Notes: a model not told the origin generated them from the sequence alone. DNA of 64,000 nt from Microbispora sp. H11081 (GCF_012999535.1 NZ_JABBWV010000017.1:62001-126000), one strand, 5' to 3'. Shown: positions 1 through 9,685, counted from the first letter of the stretch. Numbers and translations: made by a program.

Positions 1-2
1 GG

Positions 3-1262
3 ACGACGACCCTGTCTCTCGCCCGGCTGCCCGCCACCGATCCCGCCCGCAGGATCGGCAGCGTGCTGCACGTCCCCGGCGGCCCCGGCTCCAGCGGGAT
101 CGAGGACATCACGCGGGCGGCGGGCGACCTCGCCGCCCTGCGGGAGCGCTTCGACCTGGTCGCCTACGACCCGCGCAACACCGGGCTCACCGCCAAGCTA
201 CCCGAGTCCTGCGCGCGGCCGGCGGCGACGACCCTGACCGAGCCCCGCGACCGGGCCGAGTACGACGCCCAGGCCGCGGCGATCGCCGCGGCCGTCCGGG
301 CCTGCCGGGCCGAGGACCGCAGCGGGCTGTACGGCAGGCTCGACTCGGTGTCGGTGGCCCGCGACATGGAGGCGATCCGCGCGGCCCTCGGAGAACGGCG
401 GCTCAGCTTCATGGCCAACTCCTACGGAGGGGTGCCGGCCGCCGCATACCTCCGGCTGTTCCCCGGACGCGTCCGCGCCATGTACCTGGACGGCGTGATC
501 GACCACACCGCAGGCTGGGCGGACCAGTACCTGCTGGCCCACCGGGAGCTGGAGCGGACGTTCGGCCGCTTCATCGACTGGTGCGCGGCGACGGCCGCCT
601 GCGCCCTGCACGGCGAGGACGCGGGGAAGGTCTGGCGCGATCTCACCGCACGGGCGGACAGGTCGCCGATCCCGGTCGTCTCGGAGCGGTCAGGCCGGGG
701 CGCGCTGACCGGCTCCCACCTGCGCTGGTTCGGCTTCGCCGCCGACCCGGGCCCCGGCGACTCCCGATGGCTGGCGTTCGCCGAGGCAGTGGACAGGGCC
801 AGGCACGGCGACGGCTCGGGCTTCGCCGACGCGGCGCTGGGCAACGCCCGCGCCTGGACGATGCCCTTCGCGCTCGGCATGACCTGCGACGACGACCGTG
901 GCCTCCACGGGTACGAGGAGTACGTCAGGGTCCGCAGGGAGGCGCGCGAGATCTCCCCGAACCTCGGCGGCGCGCCCTTCGAGCAGCTCGCCTGCTCGGG
1001 GTGGCCGTGGCCGGCCGCGAACCCGTCCCGTCCCCTCCCGGCCGACGGCCTGCCGCCGCTGCTCGGCATGGGGACCTGGGGCGACTTCGCGATGACCGAG
1101 AGCCTGGTCCTGCGCGTGCCCGGATCGGCCGCCGTGCGGTACGACGGCCCCGGCCACGTCCTCTACCTGTCCGGCAACCGGTGCGCGATCGGGCACGCCA
1201 CGCGGTATCTCACCGACCTGACGCTGCCTCCGCCCGGCGCCGTCTGCCGTCCCGGCGACTGA
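3..1262 (+). CDS. Alpha/beta hydrolase, S33/tripeptidyl-aminopeptidase type (5' end outside window)
   Basis: The reading frame is open to the first base of the window, so the N-terminus (probably a signal peptide) is missing. An internal GTG at 63 is not the real start, because the frame before it already reads like the family (RIGS then HVPGGPGSSG, the oxyanion-loop motif). The nucleophile elbow is ANSYGG near 400-435. The C-terminal YDGPGHVLY supplies the catalytic His, typical of the TAP-like C-terminal domain. The Asp is less clear; TWGDF is a candidate. Members are usually secreted exopeptidases that release di- or tripeptides from N-termini. About 420 residues are visible. The exact substrate cannot be inferred. 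Confidence 0.85.
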   Translation, partial: TTTLSLARLPATDPARRIGSVLHVPGGPGSSGIEDITRAAGDLAALRERFDLVAYDPRNTGLTAKLPESCARPAATTLTEPRDRAEYDAQAAAIAAAVRACRAEDRSGLYGRLDSVSVARDMEAIRAALGERRLSFMANSYGGVPAAAYLRLFPGRVRAMYLDGVIDHTAGWADQYLLAHRELERTFGRFIDWCAATAACALHGEDAGKVWRDLTARADRSPIPVVSERSGRGALTGSHLRWFGFAADPGPGDSRWLAFAEAVDRARHGDGSGFADAALGNARAWTMPFALGMTCDDDRGLHGYEEYVRVRREAREISPNLGGAPFEQLACSGWPWPAANPSRPLPADGLPPLLGMGTWGDFAMTESLVLRVPGSAAVRYDGPGHVLYLSGNRCAIGHATRYLTDLTLPPPGAVCRPGD

Positions 1263-1277
1263 CCAGGCTCCTCCAGG

Positions 1278-1925
1278 TCACCCGTACACCTGCGACACCC
1301 GGCGCTCGTAGGCGCGGCGCCAGGAGAGCCGGTAGAGGATCCGCATGACGGCAGGAGCGGAGCCGAAGATGTGGTCGCGGTCGGCGGGGGCGGCCACGTC
1401 GAGCAGCCAGGCGGCGAGCATCGGCAGGTCGCGGCCGTGGCTCTTGGCGACCTTCTTGCCAGACTCGTCCCACCAGGCCGCGCTGACGTGCTCCCTGATG
1501 AGCGGGACGACCTCGAACTCCTCCAGATCGAGGTGGGTGTTCAGCAGCCGGTCGAGCGTGCGCAGGTCGGCCGCGACCTCGCGGGGCGGCCGGCCGCCGC
1601 CGGAGAGCCTGCCGATGACGGCGTCCATCTCCTGGTGGTCGGCCTCCAGCCGGTCGAGCACGGTCCGGGCCTCGGGGACGAGGCCGCGCAGCAGCGGCCA
1701 GATCGCCTCGTCCTCCTCGGTGTGGTGGTGGTGCAGGGCGCGCAGCAGCAGCGCGAGGTGTTCGTCGACGACCGCGCGGCGCCGCGCGTCCCGGGGGTCG
1801 CAGCGGTCGAGGACCTGGGCCAGCCTGCCGAACTCGCGCCGCAGGCCGGCATGGAAGACGAGGAACGTGCCGAGGTCGGGAGCGGGGTCGCCCGGCCGGC
1901 GCCGGGTCTGTGTCGGTGTTGTCAT
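1278..1925 (-). CDS. Hemerythrin HHE domain protein
   Basis: 215 residues. The central four-helix part carries the His/Glu ligand pattern of hemerythrin-like domains: an early His in FHAGL, HHHHTEEDE, DHQEMD and HLDLEEFE. This predicts a cytoplasmic di-iron site that binds O2 or NO or acts in iron or redox handling. The C-terminal 60 residues (AAWWDESGKKV onward) are an extension often seen in actinomycete members. It ends 16 nt from the convergent peptidase and starts 80 nt beyond the stop of the SARP regulator on the same strand. No operon partner points to a specific role. Confidence 0.85.
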   Translation of the reverse strand: MTTPTQTRRRPGDPAPDLGTFLVFHAGLRREFGRLAQVLDRCDPRDARRRAVVDEHLALLLRALHHHHTEEDEAIWPLLRGLVPEARTVLDRLEADHQEMDAVIGRLSGGGRPPREVAADLRTLDRLLNTHLDLEEFEVVPLIREHVSAAWWDESGKKVAKSHGRDLPMLAAWLLDVAAPADRDHIFGSAPAVMRILYRLSWRRAYERRVSQVYG

Positions 1926-2005
1926 GCCCCCACGATGTCCCCGCCCCCTTCACCGCGACTCAACGTGCACTTGCGGCCCGCTCCCCGGCCGGTCGCCATC
2001 CGCTG

Positions 2006-5000
2006 TCAGCCGCGTACGGCCTCGCGTTCGCGGGTGATCCGGGCAGCCCACCAGGTCAGCCCGGCCGCCGCGCAGCGCTTCGCGGCCGTGTCCAGATGCG
2101 CCCGCGCCGTCTCCGGCCCGGCCGCCCCGCCCAGGTGGGCCATCCGCCCCAGGTAGTAGCCGACCGGCCCGGCGCAGAACGTCCCCGCCCCGAAGGCGAT
2201 CCTGTCCTCGTACGGCAGGAGCCTTCGATAGGTCAGGGCGCACGCCTCGCGATCGCCCGCGACGATCTGGGCCTCGCCCAGCAGGCACAGCCCCGGCAGT
2301 TCGCCGAAGTCGCGCGGCAGCGCGTGCCAGCCCTGTTCGCGCGCCGTCTCGGCCGCCGTGCGGTCGCCCCGCGAATCGGCGATGAGGACGCCCATCACCT
2401 GCCGGTGGGCGGGGAAGGGGGAGTAGTGCGTCATCAGCTTGTCGGCGCCCTCGAAGTCGCGCATCGCGAAGTGCCGGGTGAGCAGCGCGGAAGAGAGCGT
2501 GCTGCTCGTGTGCCACAGGTTGAGCCGCTCCCCGGCCTCGGCCGCCGCGGCGTACGCGTCGGCGGCGCCGTCGAAGTCCCCGTCGAGGAGGCGCCGGGTG
2601 CCGGTCCAGATGAGGTGCTGGAACCGGGGCCAGGGCAGGTCGAGCCGCTCGACCAGCACTCCCGCCCGCTCGGCGGCCCGGTCGGCGCCCGCCACGTCGA
2701 ACAGGTCGATCCTGGTCCGCTCTCTGATCATGTAGCCGAGCAGCTCGAACCCGGGCAGCCCGAGCCGGGTGAGCTCCTCGCCGATCGCGTCGAGCTCCGC
2801 CATGTGCTCGGGGAGCTGCACGCCCAGATAGCGCGCGTTCAGGGTGATCGCCAGCAGTTCCCGGCCGGCCTCCCCTGAGGTGACCAGGCGGCGGGCCATC
2901 GCCAGCGCCTCTGCCGTGGCGGTGTCGCAGCGGGGGTCGGCCGAGCCGTCGTAGCGTTCCATCCCCAGGCAGCCGAGCAGCCTGCAGCGCAGCTCGGAGT
3001 CGCCCTCGGGCAGCGCGGCGAGGGACTCCTCGATCCGCCGCACGGTGTGCAGCTCGATGTCGCCGTAGGTGTAGAACTTCCACAACCCGGGAGCGTCCAG
3101 GCTGGTCAGCGCACGCGCGGCGAGCAGCGGGTCGCCCGACCTGTCGGCCGCGAGCAACGCCTCCGCCCGGGTCTGCCTGGCCGAGAAGCCGTGACCGGCG
3201 GCGAGTTGCGCGCGGACCAGCTGGAGCAGGAGCTCGACGTGTTCGCGGGGGTCCGCGCCGGGCAGCGTGCCGTGCGCCTCGACCGCCCGGCGCCACCACT
3301 GCGCGGCGTCCTCGTGCGCGTGCCGTCCCGCCGCCTGCCCCGCCGTGGCCGACGCCCAGCGCACCGCGTCCGCCACGGCGGCGGGGCCGGCGGCCATCGC
3401 GTGCCTGGCGAGGACCGCGAGGTCGGCCCCCGGCCGCAGTTCGAGCGCCCGGAGCGCGGCCAGGTGCAGCCCGGCACGGCGGCGTGGCGGGATGTCGGCG
3501 TAGACCGTCTCCCGGACCAGATCGTGGGTGAAACGCAGGTCCTCGTCGAGAACGCGGAGGGCGGTCGCGGCGTCGAGCGCCTCGTCCACGTCCACGGCCG
3601 CGTCCACGTCCACGTCCACGGCCGCGTCCGCGTCCACGGCCGCGTCCGCGTTTGAGGCGACTGAGGAGTCCGCGACGACCTCGGTCAGCAGCCGTCGGTC
3701 CGCGCCGGTGCCGAGCACGGCCGCCGCGTCGATGGCGGGGCGGTGCCGGGCTGGCAGGTCGAGCAGGCGGCGGCGCAGGACGTCGGCCAGGCCCTCGGGC
3801 ACCCCGGTGAGCGCCCTGTCGATGCCCTGGTCCTCGGCCAGCCGGAGGGTCTCGCGGATGAACAGCGGATTGCCCCGGGTGCGCTCGGCGAGCGCCGCGA
3901 CGCTCGCCGTGTCGCGCAGCCCCGACAGCTCGGCGATCGCGGCCGGGTCGAGCCCGGCCAGCGGCAGGCGCAGAGCGTCGTGCCGCCCGAGCAGGCCGAG
4001 CGTGTCGTGCACCGCGGCCGGGCCCTCGCCGGACCGTACGGTGATCACGACGGCGACCGCGCCGCGCAGCAGCGACGCGAGGTCGGAGAGCAGGCCCAGC
4101 GACGCCGTGTCGGCCCACTGGAGATCGTCGATCACGACGAGCAGCGGCCGGTCGGCCGCGGCCGTCTCCAGGTAGGACGCGGTCGCCTGGTGCAGCCGGA
4201 AACGGGCCTCGCTCGCCTCGGCGGGCCGTCCGGCCCCGGGGGCGGGGTCGTCTCCCTGGGCGGAGTCGCCGAGCAGCACCCGCAGGGCGGCGGCCTGCGC
4301 GGGGGAAGGGGGGACCCGGCCGGCGAGATCCCGCACGACCTGCTGCCACGGCCACAGCGCGGGCGCGCCGGAAGTCTCGTGACACCTGCCCCAGGCGACC
4401 AGCCAGCCCTCGGCGGCCCGCCGCTCCGCGAACGCCTCCGCCAGCCACGTCTTGCCGATCCCCGGCTCACCGGAGATCACGGCGATCCCCGGCCCGCGCT
4501 GTGCTCCACCCCGCTGTGCCACTCCCCGGGCCGCCCGCATCACGTCCCGCGCCAGCTCGTCGAGCCGGTCGACCTGCGACCCGCGGCCGACGGCGCGCCG
4601 CTCTGGCCGCTCCGGCCGCTCCGGCTGGACCGGTGCCGCCAGGCTCTGCCGTACGGGGGCGGGGCCGTCGAGGGCCGTGTCGAGGGCCGTGTCGAGGGCG
4701 GGGTCCTGGGCGAGGATCGCCTCCTCCAGACGGCGCAGCGCCGGGCCGGGGTCGAGCCCGAGCTCCTCGGCCAGGTGGCTCCTGGCCGTGCGCAGCGCCT
4801 CCAGGGCGTCCGCCTGCCGGCCCAGGGCGTAGAGCGTGCGGGCGAGCAGTTCCCACAACCCCTCCCGCAGGGGATGCGCGGCCACCAGGGTTTCCAGCTC
4901 GCCCACCACGTGCGGATCGCCCACCCGCCCCGCCAGGAGACGCTCCCGCGTCACCAGACGCGCCTCGGCGAGCCGCTCGATCTCCGGCCGGAGCCAAGGC

Positions 5001-5401
5001 ACGTCGCCGAACTCCTCGTACGGCGTGCCGCGCCACAACGCCAGGGCGCGTTCCGGCTCGCCGGCCTGGGCCAGGCGGACGAACTCGTCGGCGTCCACCT
5101 CGTGCGGGCCGAGCGCGTACCCCGGAGGGCGGCTGAGGAGCACGGACGAGGGCGTGCGCGGAGCGCGGCCTGGTTCGAGCACCCGGCGCAGGTTGGAGAC
5201 GTAGCTGTGCAGCGTGCTCTGGGCGCGCGGCGGCGGCGCGCCGTCGTACAGGTCGTCGAGGATCGCGTCCACCGACACGGTCGCGCCCCTGGAGATCAGC
5301 AGGCGGGCCACCAGCAGCCGGGGCCGCGGCCCGCCGAGGTCGACGGGAACGCCGTCGACGTACGCCTCGACCGGGCCGAGCACCCGGAACATGACCGCCA
5401 T
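2006..5401 (-). CDS. SARP-type transcriptional regulator with AAA ATPase and TPR region
   Basis: 1131 residues in the AfsR/DnrI layout. It has an N-terminal OmpR-like DNA-binding domain (FRVLGPVEAYVDG, residues 1-95), a bacterial transcriptional activation domain (about 96-245), an AAA/STAND ATPase with Walker A GEPGIGKT near residue 311 and Walker B VVIDDLQWAD near 420, and a helical TPR-like C-terminus. Large SARPs usually activate secondary-metabolite or developmental genes, but no biosynthetic cluster adjoins, so the target is unknown. Two linkers are built from DNA repeats: LDTALDTALD at 4667-4702 and an Ala-Val-Asp stretch at 3582-3650. It starts 55 nt from the divergent side of nothing obvious and runs in the same direction as the hemerythrin gene. 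Confidence 0.93.
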   Translation of the reverse strand: MAVMFRVLGPVEAYVDGVPVDLGGPRPRLLVARLLISRGATVSVDAILDDLYDGAPPPRAQSTLHSYVSNLRRVLEPGRAPRTPSSVLLSRPPGYALGPHEVDADEFVRLAQAGEPERALALWRGTPYEEFGDVPWLRPEIERLAEARLVTRERLLAGRVGDPHVVGELETLVAAHPLREGLWELLARTLYALGRQADALEALRTARSHLAEELGLDPGPALRRLEEAILAQDPALDTALDTALDGPAPVRQSLAAPVQPERPERPERRAVGRGSQVDRLDELARDVMRAARGVAQRGGAQRGPGIAVISGEPGIGKTWLAEAFAERRAAEGWLVAWGRCHETSGAPALWPWQQVVRDLAGRVPPSPAQAAALRVLLGDSAQGDDPAPGAGRPAEASEARFRLHQATASYLETAAADRPLLVVIDDLQWADTASLGLLSDLASLLRGAVAVVITVRSGEGPAAVHDTLGLLGRHDALRLPLAGLDPAAIAELSGLRDTASVAALAERTRGNPLFIRETLRLAEDQGIDRALTGVPEGLADVLRRRLLDLPARHRPAIDAAAVLGTGADRRLLTEVVADSSVASNADAAVDADAAVDVDVDAAVDVDEALDAATALRVLDEDLRFTHDLVRETVYADIPPRRRAGLHLAALRALELRPGADLAVLARHAMAAGPAAVADAVRWASATAGQAAGRHAHEDAAQWWRRAVEAHGTLPGADPREHVELLLQLVRAQLAAGHGFSARQTRAEALLAADRSGDPLLAARALTSLDAPGLWKFYTYGDIELHTVRRIEESLAALPEGDSELRCRLLGCLGMERYDGSADPRCDTATAEALAMARRLVTSGEAGRELLAITLNARYLGVQLPEHMAELDAIGEELTRLGLPGFELLGYMIRERTRIDLFDVAGADRAAERAGVLVERLDLPWPRFQHLIWTGTRRLLDGDFDGAADAYAAAAEAGERLNLWHTSSTLSSALLTRHFAMRDFEGADKLMTHYSPFPAHRQVMGVLIADSRGDRTAAETAREQGWHALPRDFGELPGLCLLGEAQIVAGDREACALTYRRLLPYEDRIAFGAGTFCAGPVGYYLGRMAHLGGAAGPETARAHLDTAAKRCAAAGLTWWAARITREREAVRG

Positions 5402-5455
5402 GCCGGGATTGTGGCACGATCATCGGCCGCGACTGAGCCCTCAGCCGATGAGCCC

Positions 5456-6771
5456 TCAGGGGCAGAGCACCGCGGGCACGGCTTCGCGGAGGTGCGCGAG
5501 GCTCGCGGCGGCGGCGTCCATGGCCCGCCCGACCGGCCCGGTGAGCACGCCGTCCCGCTTCACCACCACGCCGTCGCAGACGACCGTACGGACCAGCCCG
5601 GGGTGGCCGGCGAGGACGACGGCGGCGCGCGGGTCGAGCATCGGGGCCATGGCGGGGGTGCCGGCCTCGACCACGATCAGGTCGGCGCGCTTGCCGGGCG
5701 TGAGGCTGCCGGTGACGGCGGACAGCCCGGCCACCGCGGCGCCGTCGGCGGTGACCATCCGCAGCAGGTCGGCGGCGGTCAGCGGCGCCGGGTCCCGCGT
5801 GAACCTGTGGTGCGCGAGGGCCGCGCGCATCTGCGTGAACATGTCTCCCGACGTGGCGACCTCGGTGTCGGTGCTGAGGCCGGTGACGAGGCCCGCGCGC
5901 AGGAGACGGCCGGTCGCGGGCGTGCCGAGCCCGGGCATGGTCATCTCGATGAACGGTGAGACGCTCGCGGTCGCGCCCGCGCCCGCGGCGGCCTTCAGCG
6001 CGTCGTCGCCGGTCGCGCTCGCGTGCACCAGCGTGATCGTCTCGTCGAGCAGGCCCTCGGCGTGCAGCCACTCGACGCTGTCCGCCTTGTCAGCGGAGCC
6101 GACGTGCATGGTGGCCCGCAGGCCGAGGTCCCGCGCGAGCAGCAGGTCGCGCCGGCCGACGGGGCCGACATCTCCGGGCCGCGCGCCGCCAGGGCCATCG
6201 TCACGCGGGCGGTGTCGTCGCGGAGCACGTCCCTGACCCGGCGGACGTCCGCGGGAAGTTCCGCGTCGCTGTGGTCGCCCACCCAGGCGAGCGGGTCGAT
6301 CTGCGGCCAGCCGTAGGCGAAGACGCCGCGAATGCCGCTGTCGCGCAGCGCGGCCACGGCGGCGTCGCTGTGCTCGGGGGTGTTCTGGATGTGGGACCAG
6401 TCGACGAGCGTGGTGATCCCGGCCTCAAGCGCGCCGAGCGCGCCGAGCAGGGTGCCCGCGTAGACGTCCTCGGGCCGGAAGTTCGGCCCGAGCTGGAGGA
6501 ACGCGGCCCCGAGGTAGTCCATCAGGCTCCAGTCCAGCCCGATGTGGCGCAGCGCGGACTGCCAGGTGTGGCGGTGGGTGTCGACCAGGCCCGGCATGAC
6601 CACGCAGCCGGAGGCGTCGATGACGTCCGCGTCCGGGGACGCTCCGGCGGCGAGGCCGACCGAGACGATCACGCCGTCGCGGACGACGACGTCGGCGGGG
6701 CCGTCCGGCACCGCCGGGTCCATGCCGATCACGTGACCGCCGGTGACGATCAGGTCGTTGCTGAGAGGCAT
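5456..6771 (-). pseudogene. TrzA/SsnA-like amidohydrolase, split by a frameshift
   Basis: The gene starts at ATG 6771 (AAGGAG 6 nt before it), reading MPLSNDLIVTGGHV. The first frame holds the metal-binding HxH (VDTHRHTWQS) and stays homologous to GPEMSAP near 6155. It then turns to low-complexity residues and runs open to 5995. The second frame resumes exactly there (VGRRDLLLARDLGL, MHVGSADKADS) and holds the other ligands (LVHAS, LSTDTEVAT) to the stop at 5456. One missing base near 6150-6160 explains the break. The family covers 5'-deoxyadenosine, guanine and triazine deaminases; the substrate is unknown. It lies downstream of the symporter gene but a strong hairpin separates them. It may be a real pseudogene or a sequencing error. 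Confidence 0.8.
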
Positions 6772-6820
6772 CCTTCGCTCCTTCGTCGTTCGAGGTGATG
6801 CCTCTTTGTGCCATCGCACG

Positions 6821-6871
6821 CTTGTGGCCGGCTCCACGCGGCGCGCGCCGCCGCGTCAAGCCGGCCACAAG
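6821..6871 (-). terminator. Long hairpin terminator after the symporter gene
   Basis: CTTGTGGCCGGCT (6821-6833) pairs perfectly with AGCCGGCCACAAG (6859-6871), and the 25 nt between them can pair further (ACGCGGC with GCCGCGT). It lies 17 nt past the symporter stop. There is no U-tract, as is common for actinomycete terminators. It should limit readthrough into the amidohydrolase gene. Confidence 0.7.
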
Positions 6872-6887
6872 TCCGTACGGAGCCCGA

Positions 6888-8474
6888 TCAGGCGGCGGGC
6901 GCCGTCGTCTCCAGTTCGTGGACGCGCGGGTCGCCCTGGTCGGCGAAGTAGTCCTCCGGCCGGGTGCCGTCCGGGCCGTCGGAGCTCCTGAACGCGCGGG
7001 CCACGAAGGTCCCGAGCACGGCGACGACGAGGTTCACGATCAGCGCGAGGAACCCGGCGTACACCGTGATCTTGGTGTCGAACCCGAGCTGCGCCAGCGG
7101 GAAGGCCGAGCCGCCGAAGTGGGCGTGGTCGGTGGCCGGGTTGGAGATGTTGTACAGCAGCAGCATCCCGGCCGCCATGCCGGCGGCCCAGCCGGCGATC
7201 AGGCCGCCCCGGTGGAACCACCGGGTGTAGAGCCCGAGGCCCACCGACGGGAGCGTCTGCAGGATGATCACGCCGCCGATGAGCTGAAGGTCGATCGAGA
7301 ACTGCGGGTCGATGAGCAGGATGCACAGCACCGCGCCCACCTTCACGACCAGCGACGCGACCTTGCTGACCGTGGCCTCCTGCGCGGCGGTCGCGTTCCG
7401 GTTCACGTACTCCTTGTAGATGTTGCGGGAGAAGAGGTTGGCCGCGGCGATCGACATGATGGCGGCGGGCACGAGCGCGCCGATGCCGACGGCCGCGAAC
7501 GCGACCCCGGCGAACCAGTCGGGGAACATCGCGTCGAACAGCCGGGGCACGATCGTGTTGTTGTCCTTGCCGATGGGCGTGATCCCGGCCGCGATCGCCA
7601 TGTAGCCGAGCAGCGCGATCAGGCCGAGCAGCAGGCTGTAGGCGGGCAGGGCCGACATGTTCCGCTTGATGACGTTCCGGTTCCGCGAGGCGAGGATGCC
7701 GGTGACGCTGTGCGGATACAGGAACAGCGCGAGCGCCGAGCCCAGCGCGAGCGTGACGTACTGGAGCTGGTTGTTCGCGTTGAGCGTGATGCCGCCGCTG
7801 CCCGCGGCGTCGAACTTGGCCTTCGCGGCGTCGAAGACCGAGCCCATGCCGCCCAGCTTCGCCGGGATGTAGATGATCGCGACCAGGATCACGAGGTAGA
7901 TCAGCGAGTCCTTGACGAACGCGATCAGCGCGGGGGCGCGCAGCCCGGACTGGTAGGTGTACGCCGCGAGGATCGCGAACGCGACGATCAACGGCAGGTC
8001 GCCCGTCAGGCCCATCGTCTTCAGCACCGCCTCGATGCCGATGAGCTGCAGCGCGATGTACGGCATGGTCGCGACGATGCCGGTGATCGCCACGAGCAGC
8101 GCCAGCGTGGGCGAGCCGAAGCGCACGCGGACGAAGTCGGCCGGCGTGACGAGATTGTGCACGTGCGAGACCGACCACAGCCGGACCAGCACGAGCATCA
8201 CCATCGGGTAGACGACCACCGTGTACGGCACGGCGTAGAAGCCCATGGCGCCCGCGCCGAAGATCAGGGCGGGCACGGCCACGAACGTGTACGCCGTGTA
8301 GAGGTCGCCGCCGATCAGGAACCAGGTGATCCAGCTTCCGAAGCTGCGCCCGCCGAGGCCCCATTCGTTCAGGCTGGCGAGGTCGTTCGGGCGGCGCCAG
8401 CGGGCGGCCAGGAAACCCATGCCGCTGACGACCAGGAAGAGGATCGTGAAGATGACGATCTCGGTGGTCTTCAC
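6888..8474 (-). CDS. Sodium:solute symporter family transporter
   Basis: 528 residues with about 13 hydrophobic segments in the inner membrane. Start is GTG 8474 (VKTTEIVIFTILFLV), with GAGGAGG just upstream; it overlaps the TGA of the upstream small gene (GTGA), so the two are translationally coupled. The pattern WFLIGGDLYTAYTFVAVPA followed by GAMGFYAVPY is typical of SSS proteins that travel with a DUF3311 subunit; these import monocarboxylates, amino acids or related organic anions with Na+. The C-terminal 45 residues are hydrophilic and cytoplasmic. The substrate may relate to the nearby amidohydrolase, but that is inference. Confidence 0.92.
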   Translation of the reverse strand: MKTTEIVIFTILFLVVSGMGFLAARWRRPNDLASLNEWGLGGRSFGSWITWFLIGGDLYTAYTFVAVPALIFGAGAMGFYAVPYTVVVYPMVMLVLVRLWSVSHVHNLVTPADFVRVRFGSPTLALLVAITGIVATMPYIALQLIGIEAVLKTMGLTGDLPLIVAFAILAAYTYQSGLRAPALIAFVKDSLIYLVILVAIIYIPAKLGGMGSVFDAAKAKFDAAGSGGITLNANNQLQYVTLALGSALALFLYPHSVTGILASRNRNVIKRNMSALPAYSLLLGLIALLGYMAIAAGITPIGKDNNTIVPRLFDAMFPDWFAGVAFAAVGIGALVPAAIMSIAAANLFSRNIYKEYVNRNATAAQEATVSKVASLVVKVGAVLCILLIDPQFSIDLQLIGGVIILQTLPSVGLGLYTRWFHRGGLIAGWAAGMAAGMLLLYNISNPATDHAHFGGSAFPLAQLGFDTKITVYAGFLALIVNLVVAVLGTFVARAFRSSDGPDGTRPEDYFADQGDPRVHELETTAPAA

Positions 8475-8692
8475 CGGTTCCTCCTCGTCGCGCGGTAGAC
8501 GAGGGTGGTCGTGGTGACGCCGAGGACGATGAAGGCGAGCTGCAGCCAGTAGAACAGCGGCACGCCGAACAGCCGGGGTTCCACCGCGTTGAACAGGGGC
8601 GGGACGAGCGGGATCACGACCGGCAGGAGGAGCAGCCAGTTGAGCGGACTGTAGTCCGGGCTCCGGCGGCGGTCGTCGCGGGGGGTCGTCAA
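8471..8692 (-). CDS. DUF3311 small membrane protein, symporter partner
   Basis: About 73 residues with two transmembrane helices (LNWLLLLPVVIPLVPPLF and LFYWLQLAFIVLGVTTTTL). The start is uncertain: TTG 8704, GTG 8695 and TTG 8692 are in frame. GGAG lies 6 nt before TTG 8692, which favours that one. DUF3311 proteins are encoded directly before SSS transporters and are thought to be small accessory subunits. The gene ends in a GTGA overlap with the symporter. Confidence 0.8.
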   Translation of the reverse strand: MTTPRDDRRRSPDYSPLNWLLLLPVVIPLVPPLFNAVEPRLFGVPLFYWLQLAFIVLGVTTTTLVYRATRRNR

Positions 8693-8951
8693 CACGTTCT
8701 CCAATCGGACACGGACCAGGCGTGCCCGGCAGCCCCGCGTGACTGAACGTCACGCGGACCAGCGGGACCGTTACTCGGCCGCAGCGTAGAAGACGCCCAG
8801 GTGACAGACGGCTCACCGATCGCCGAACGGTCGTGTTGACGCGCCCAGCGACGACCCGCGACCGCACAAATGACTACGTGTCTGACAATCCGATACCTGA
8901 CGCAGTCTGACAGGAACGGAGGGTAGCGTCACGCCGGAAGGAGGTGACGCG

Positions 8952-9482
8952 ATGCGTTATGTGGCGCTGCTGCGCGGCATCAACGTCAACCCCGCCAGCG
9001 CGGTGGCGATGGCCGATCTGAAGGCACTGTTGGAACGGCTCGGCTACGGGAACGTACGCACCCACCTGCGTAGCGGGAACGCCCTGTTCACGGCCGACGG
9101 GGACGCCGAGTCCATCGCCGCCGCGATCGAGCGCGGGGTGGAGGAGGAGCTCGGCGTGCCGGCCGCGGTGATCGTCCGTACGGCCGGGCAGCTTCGCGAA
9201 GTGGTGGAGCGCAACCCCCTGGAGGTCCGGGACCCGGCCCGGTTCGCCGTGGTCTTCCTGGCCAGGCCGCCGGACCGCGAGGAACTGGAGAGTATCGACC
9301 GTGCGGCGTACGCCCCGGAGGAGATGCGGGTGGGCGAGCGGGAGCTCTACGTCTACTTCCCCGACGGGCTGCGACGGCCCAGGCTGCCGTCTCTCCTGGA
9401 GAAGCGCTCGGCCGGTCCGGCGACCATGCGCAACTGGAACACGGTCACCCGCCTGCTCTCGCTCGCCGAGGAGGATCTCTAG
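8952..9482 (+). CDS. DUF1697 family protein
   Basis: 176 residues. The N-terminus MRYVALLRGINV, the RTHLRSGNALF segment and the C-terminal ATMRNWNTVTRLL are hallmarks of DUF1697, a common cytoplasmic family with no settled biochemical role. AAGGAGG 7 nt before ATG 8952 fixes the start. It stands alone between the divergent symporter pair and the first 13E12 element, and is followed by a strong hairpin. Confidence 0.92.
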   Translation: MRYVALLRGINVNPASAVAMADLKALLERLGYGNVRTHLRSGNALFTADGDAESIAAAIERGVEEELGVPAAVIVRTAGQLREVVERNPLEVRDPARFAVVFLARPPDREELESIDRAAYAPEEMRVGERELYVYFPDGLRRPRLPSLLEKRSAGPATMRNWNTVTRLLSLAEEDL

Positions 9483-9528
9483 GGTCGCCCTCTGGCCGGG
9501 GACAGCGGGCCCGGCCGCGGGCGACCCT
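9481..9528 (+). terminator. Extended hairpin after DUF1697 gene
   Basis: AGGGTCGCCC (9481-9490) pairs with GGGCGACCCT (9519-9528). Inside it GGCCGGG (9494-9500) pairs with CCCGGCC (9510-9516). The stem is about 17 bp with a 9-nt loop. There is no U-tract. It overlaps the stop codon by two bases. Confidence 0.65.
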
Positions 9529-9651
9529 CTCAGTCGACGCGCCCGGCGACCGTGGCAGGCATGCTTCGTTCGTCTTGGGGACAGGGCCGCCACCTGCAAC
9601 TCCAACTAATCCGCTCGGCCGGTTGCTCCTGCGAAGGAGAGCTGAGAAAAT

Positions 9652-9667
9652 TCATACAGGTGTTCGA
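9652..9667 (+). promoter_or_regulatory. SOS-box-like element upstream of 13E12 copy 1
   Basis: TCATAC-AGGT-GTTCGA matches 10 of 12 fixed positions of the actinobacterial LexA box TCGAAC-N4-GTTCGA. It starts 34 nt before ATG 9686. The second 13E12 gene has a similar element at exactly the same distance. LexA binding is inferred, not shown. Confidence 0.5.
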
Positions 9668-9685
9668 GTCTAGTAGGGGGCGGGG

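Noticed and set aside
3743..5959. 738-codon plus-strand open frame
   Set aside because: Antisense to the SARP regulator and amidohydrolase; low-complexity Arg/Gly/Pro/Ala composition.
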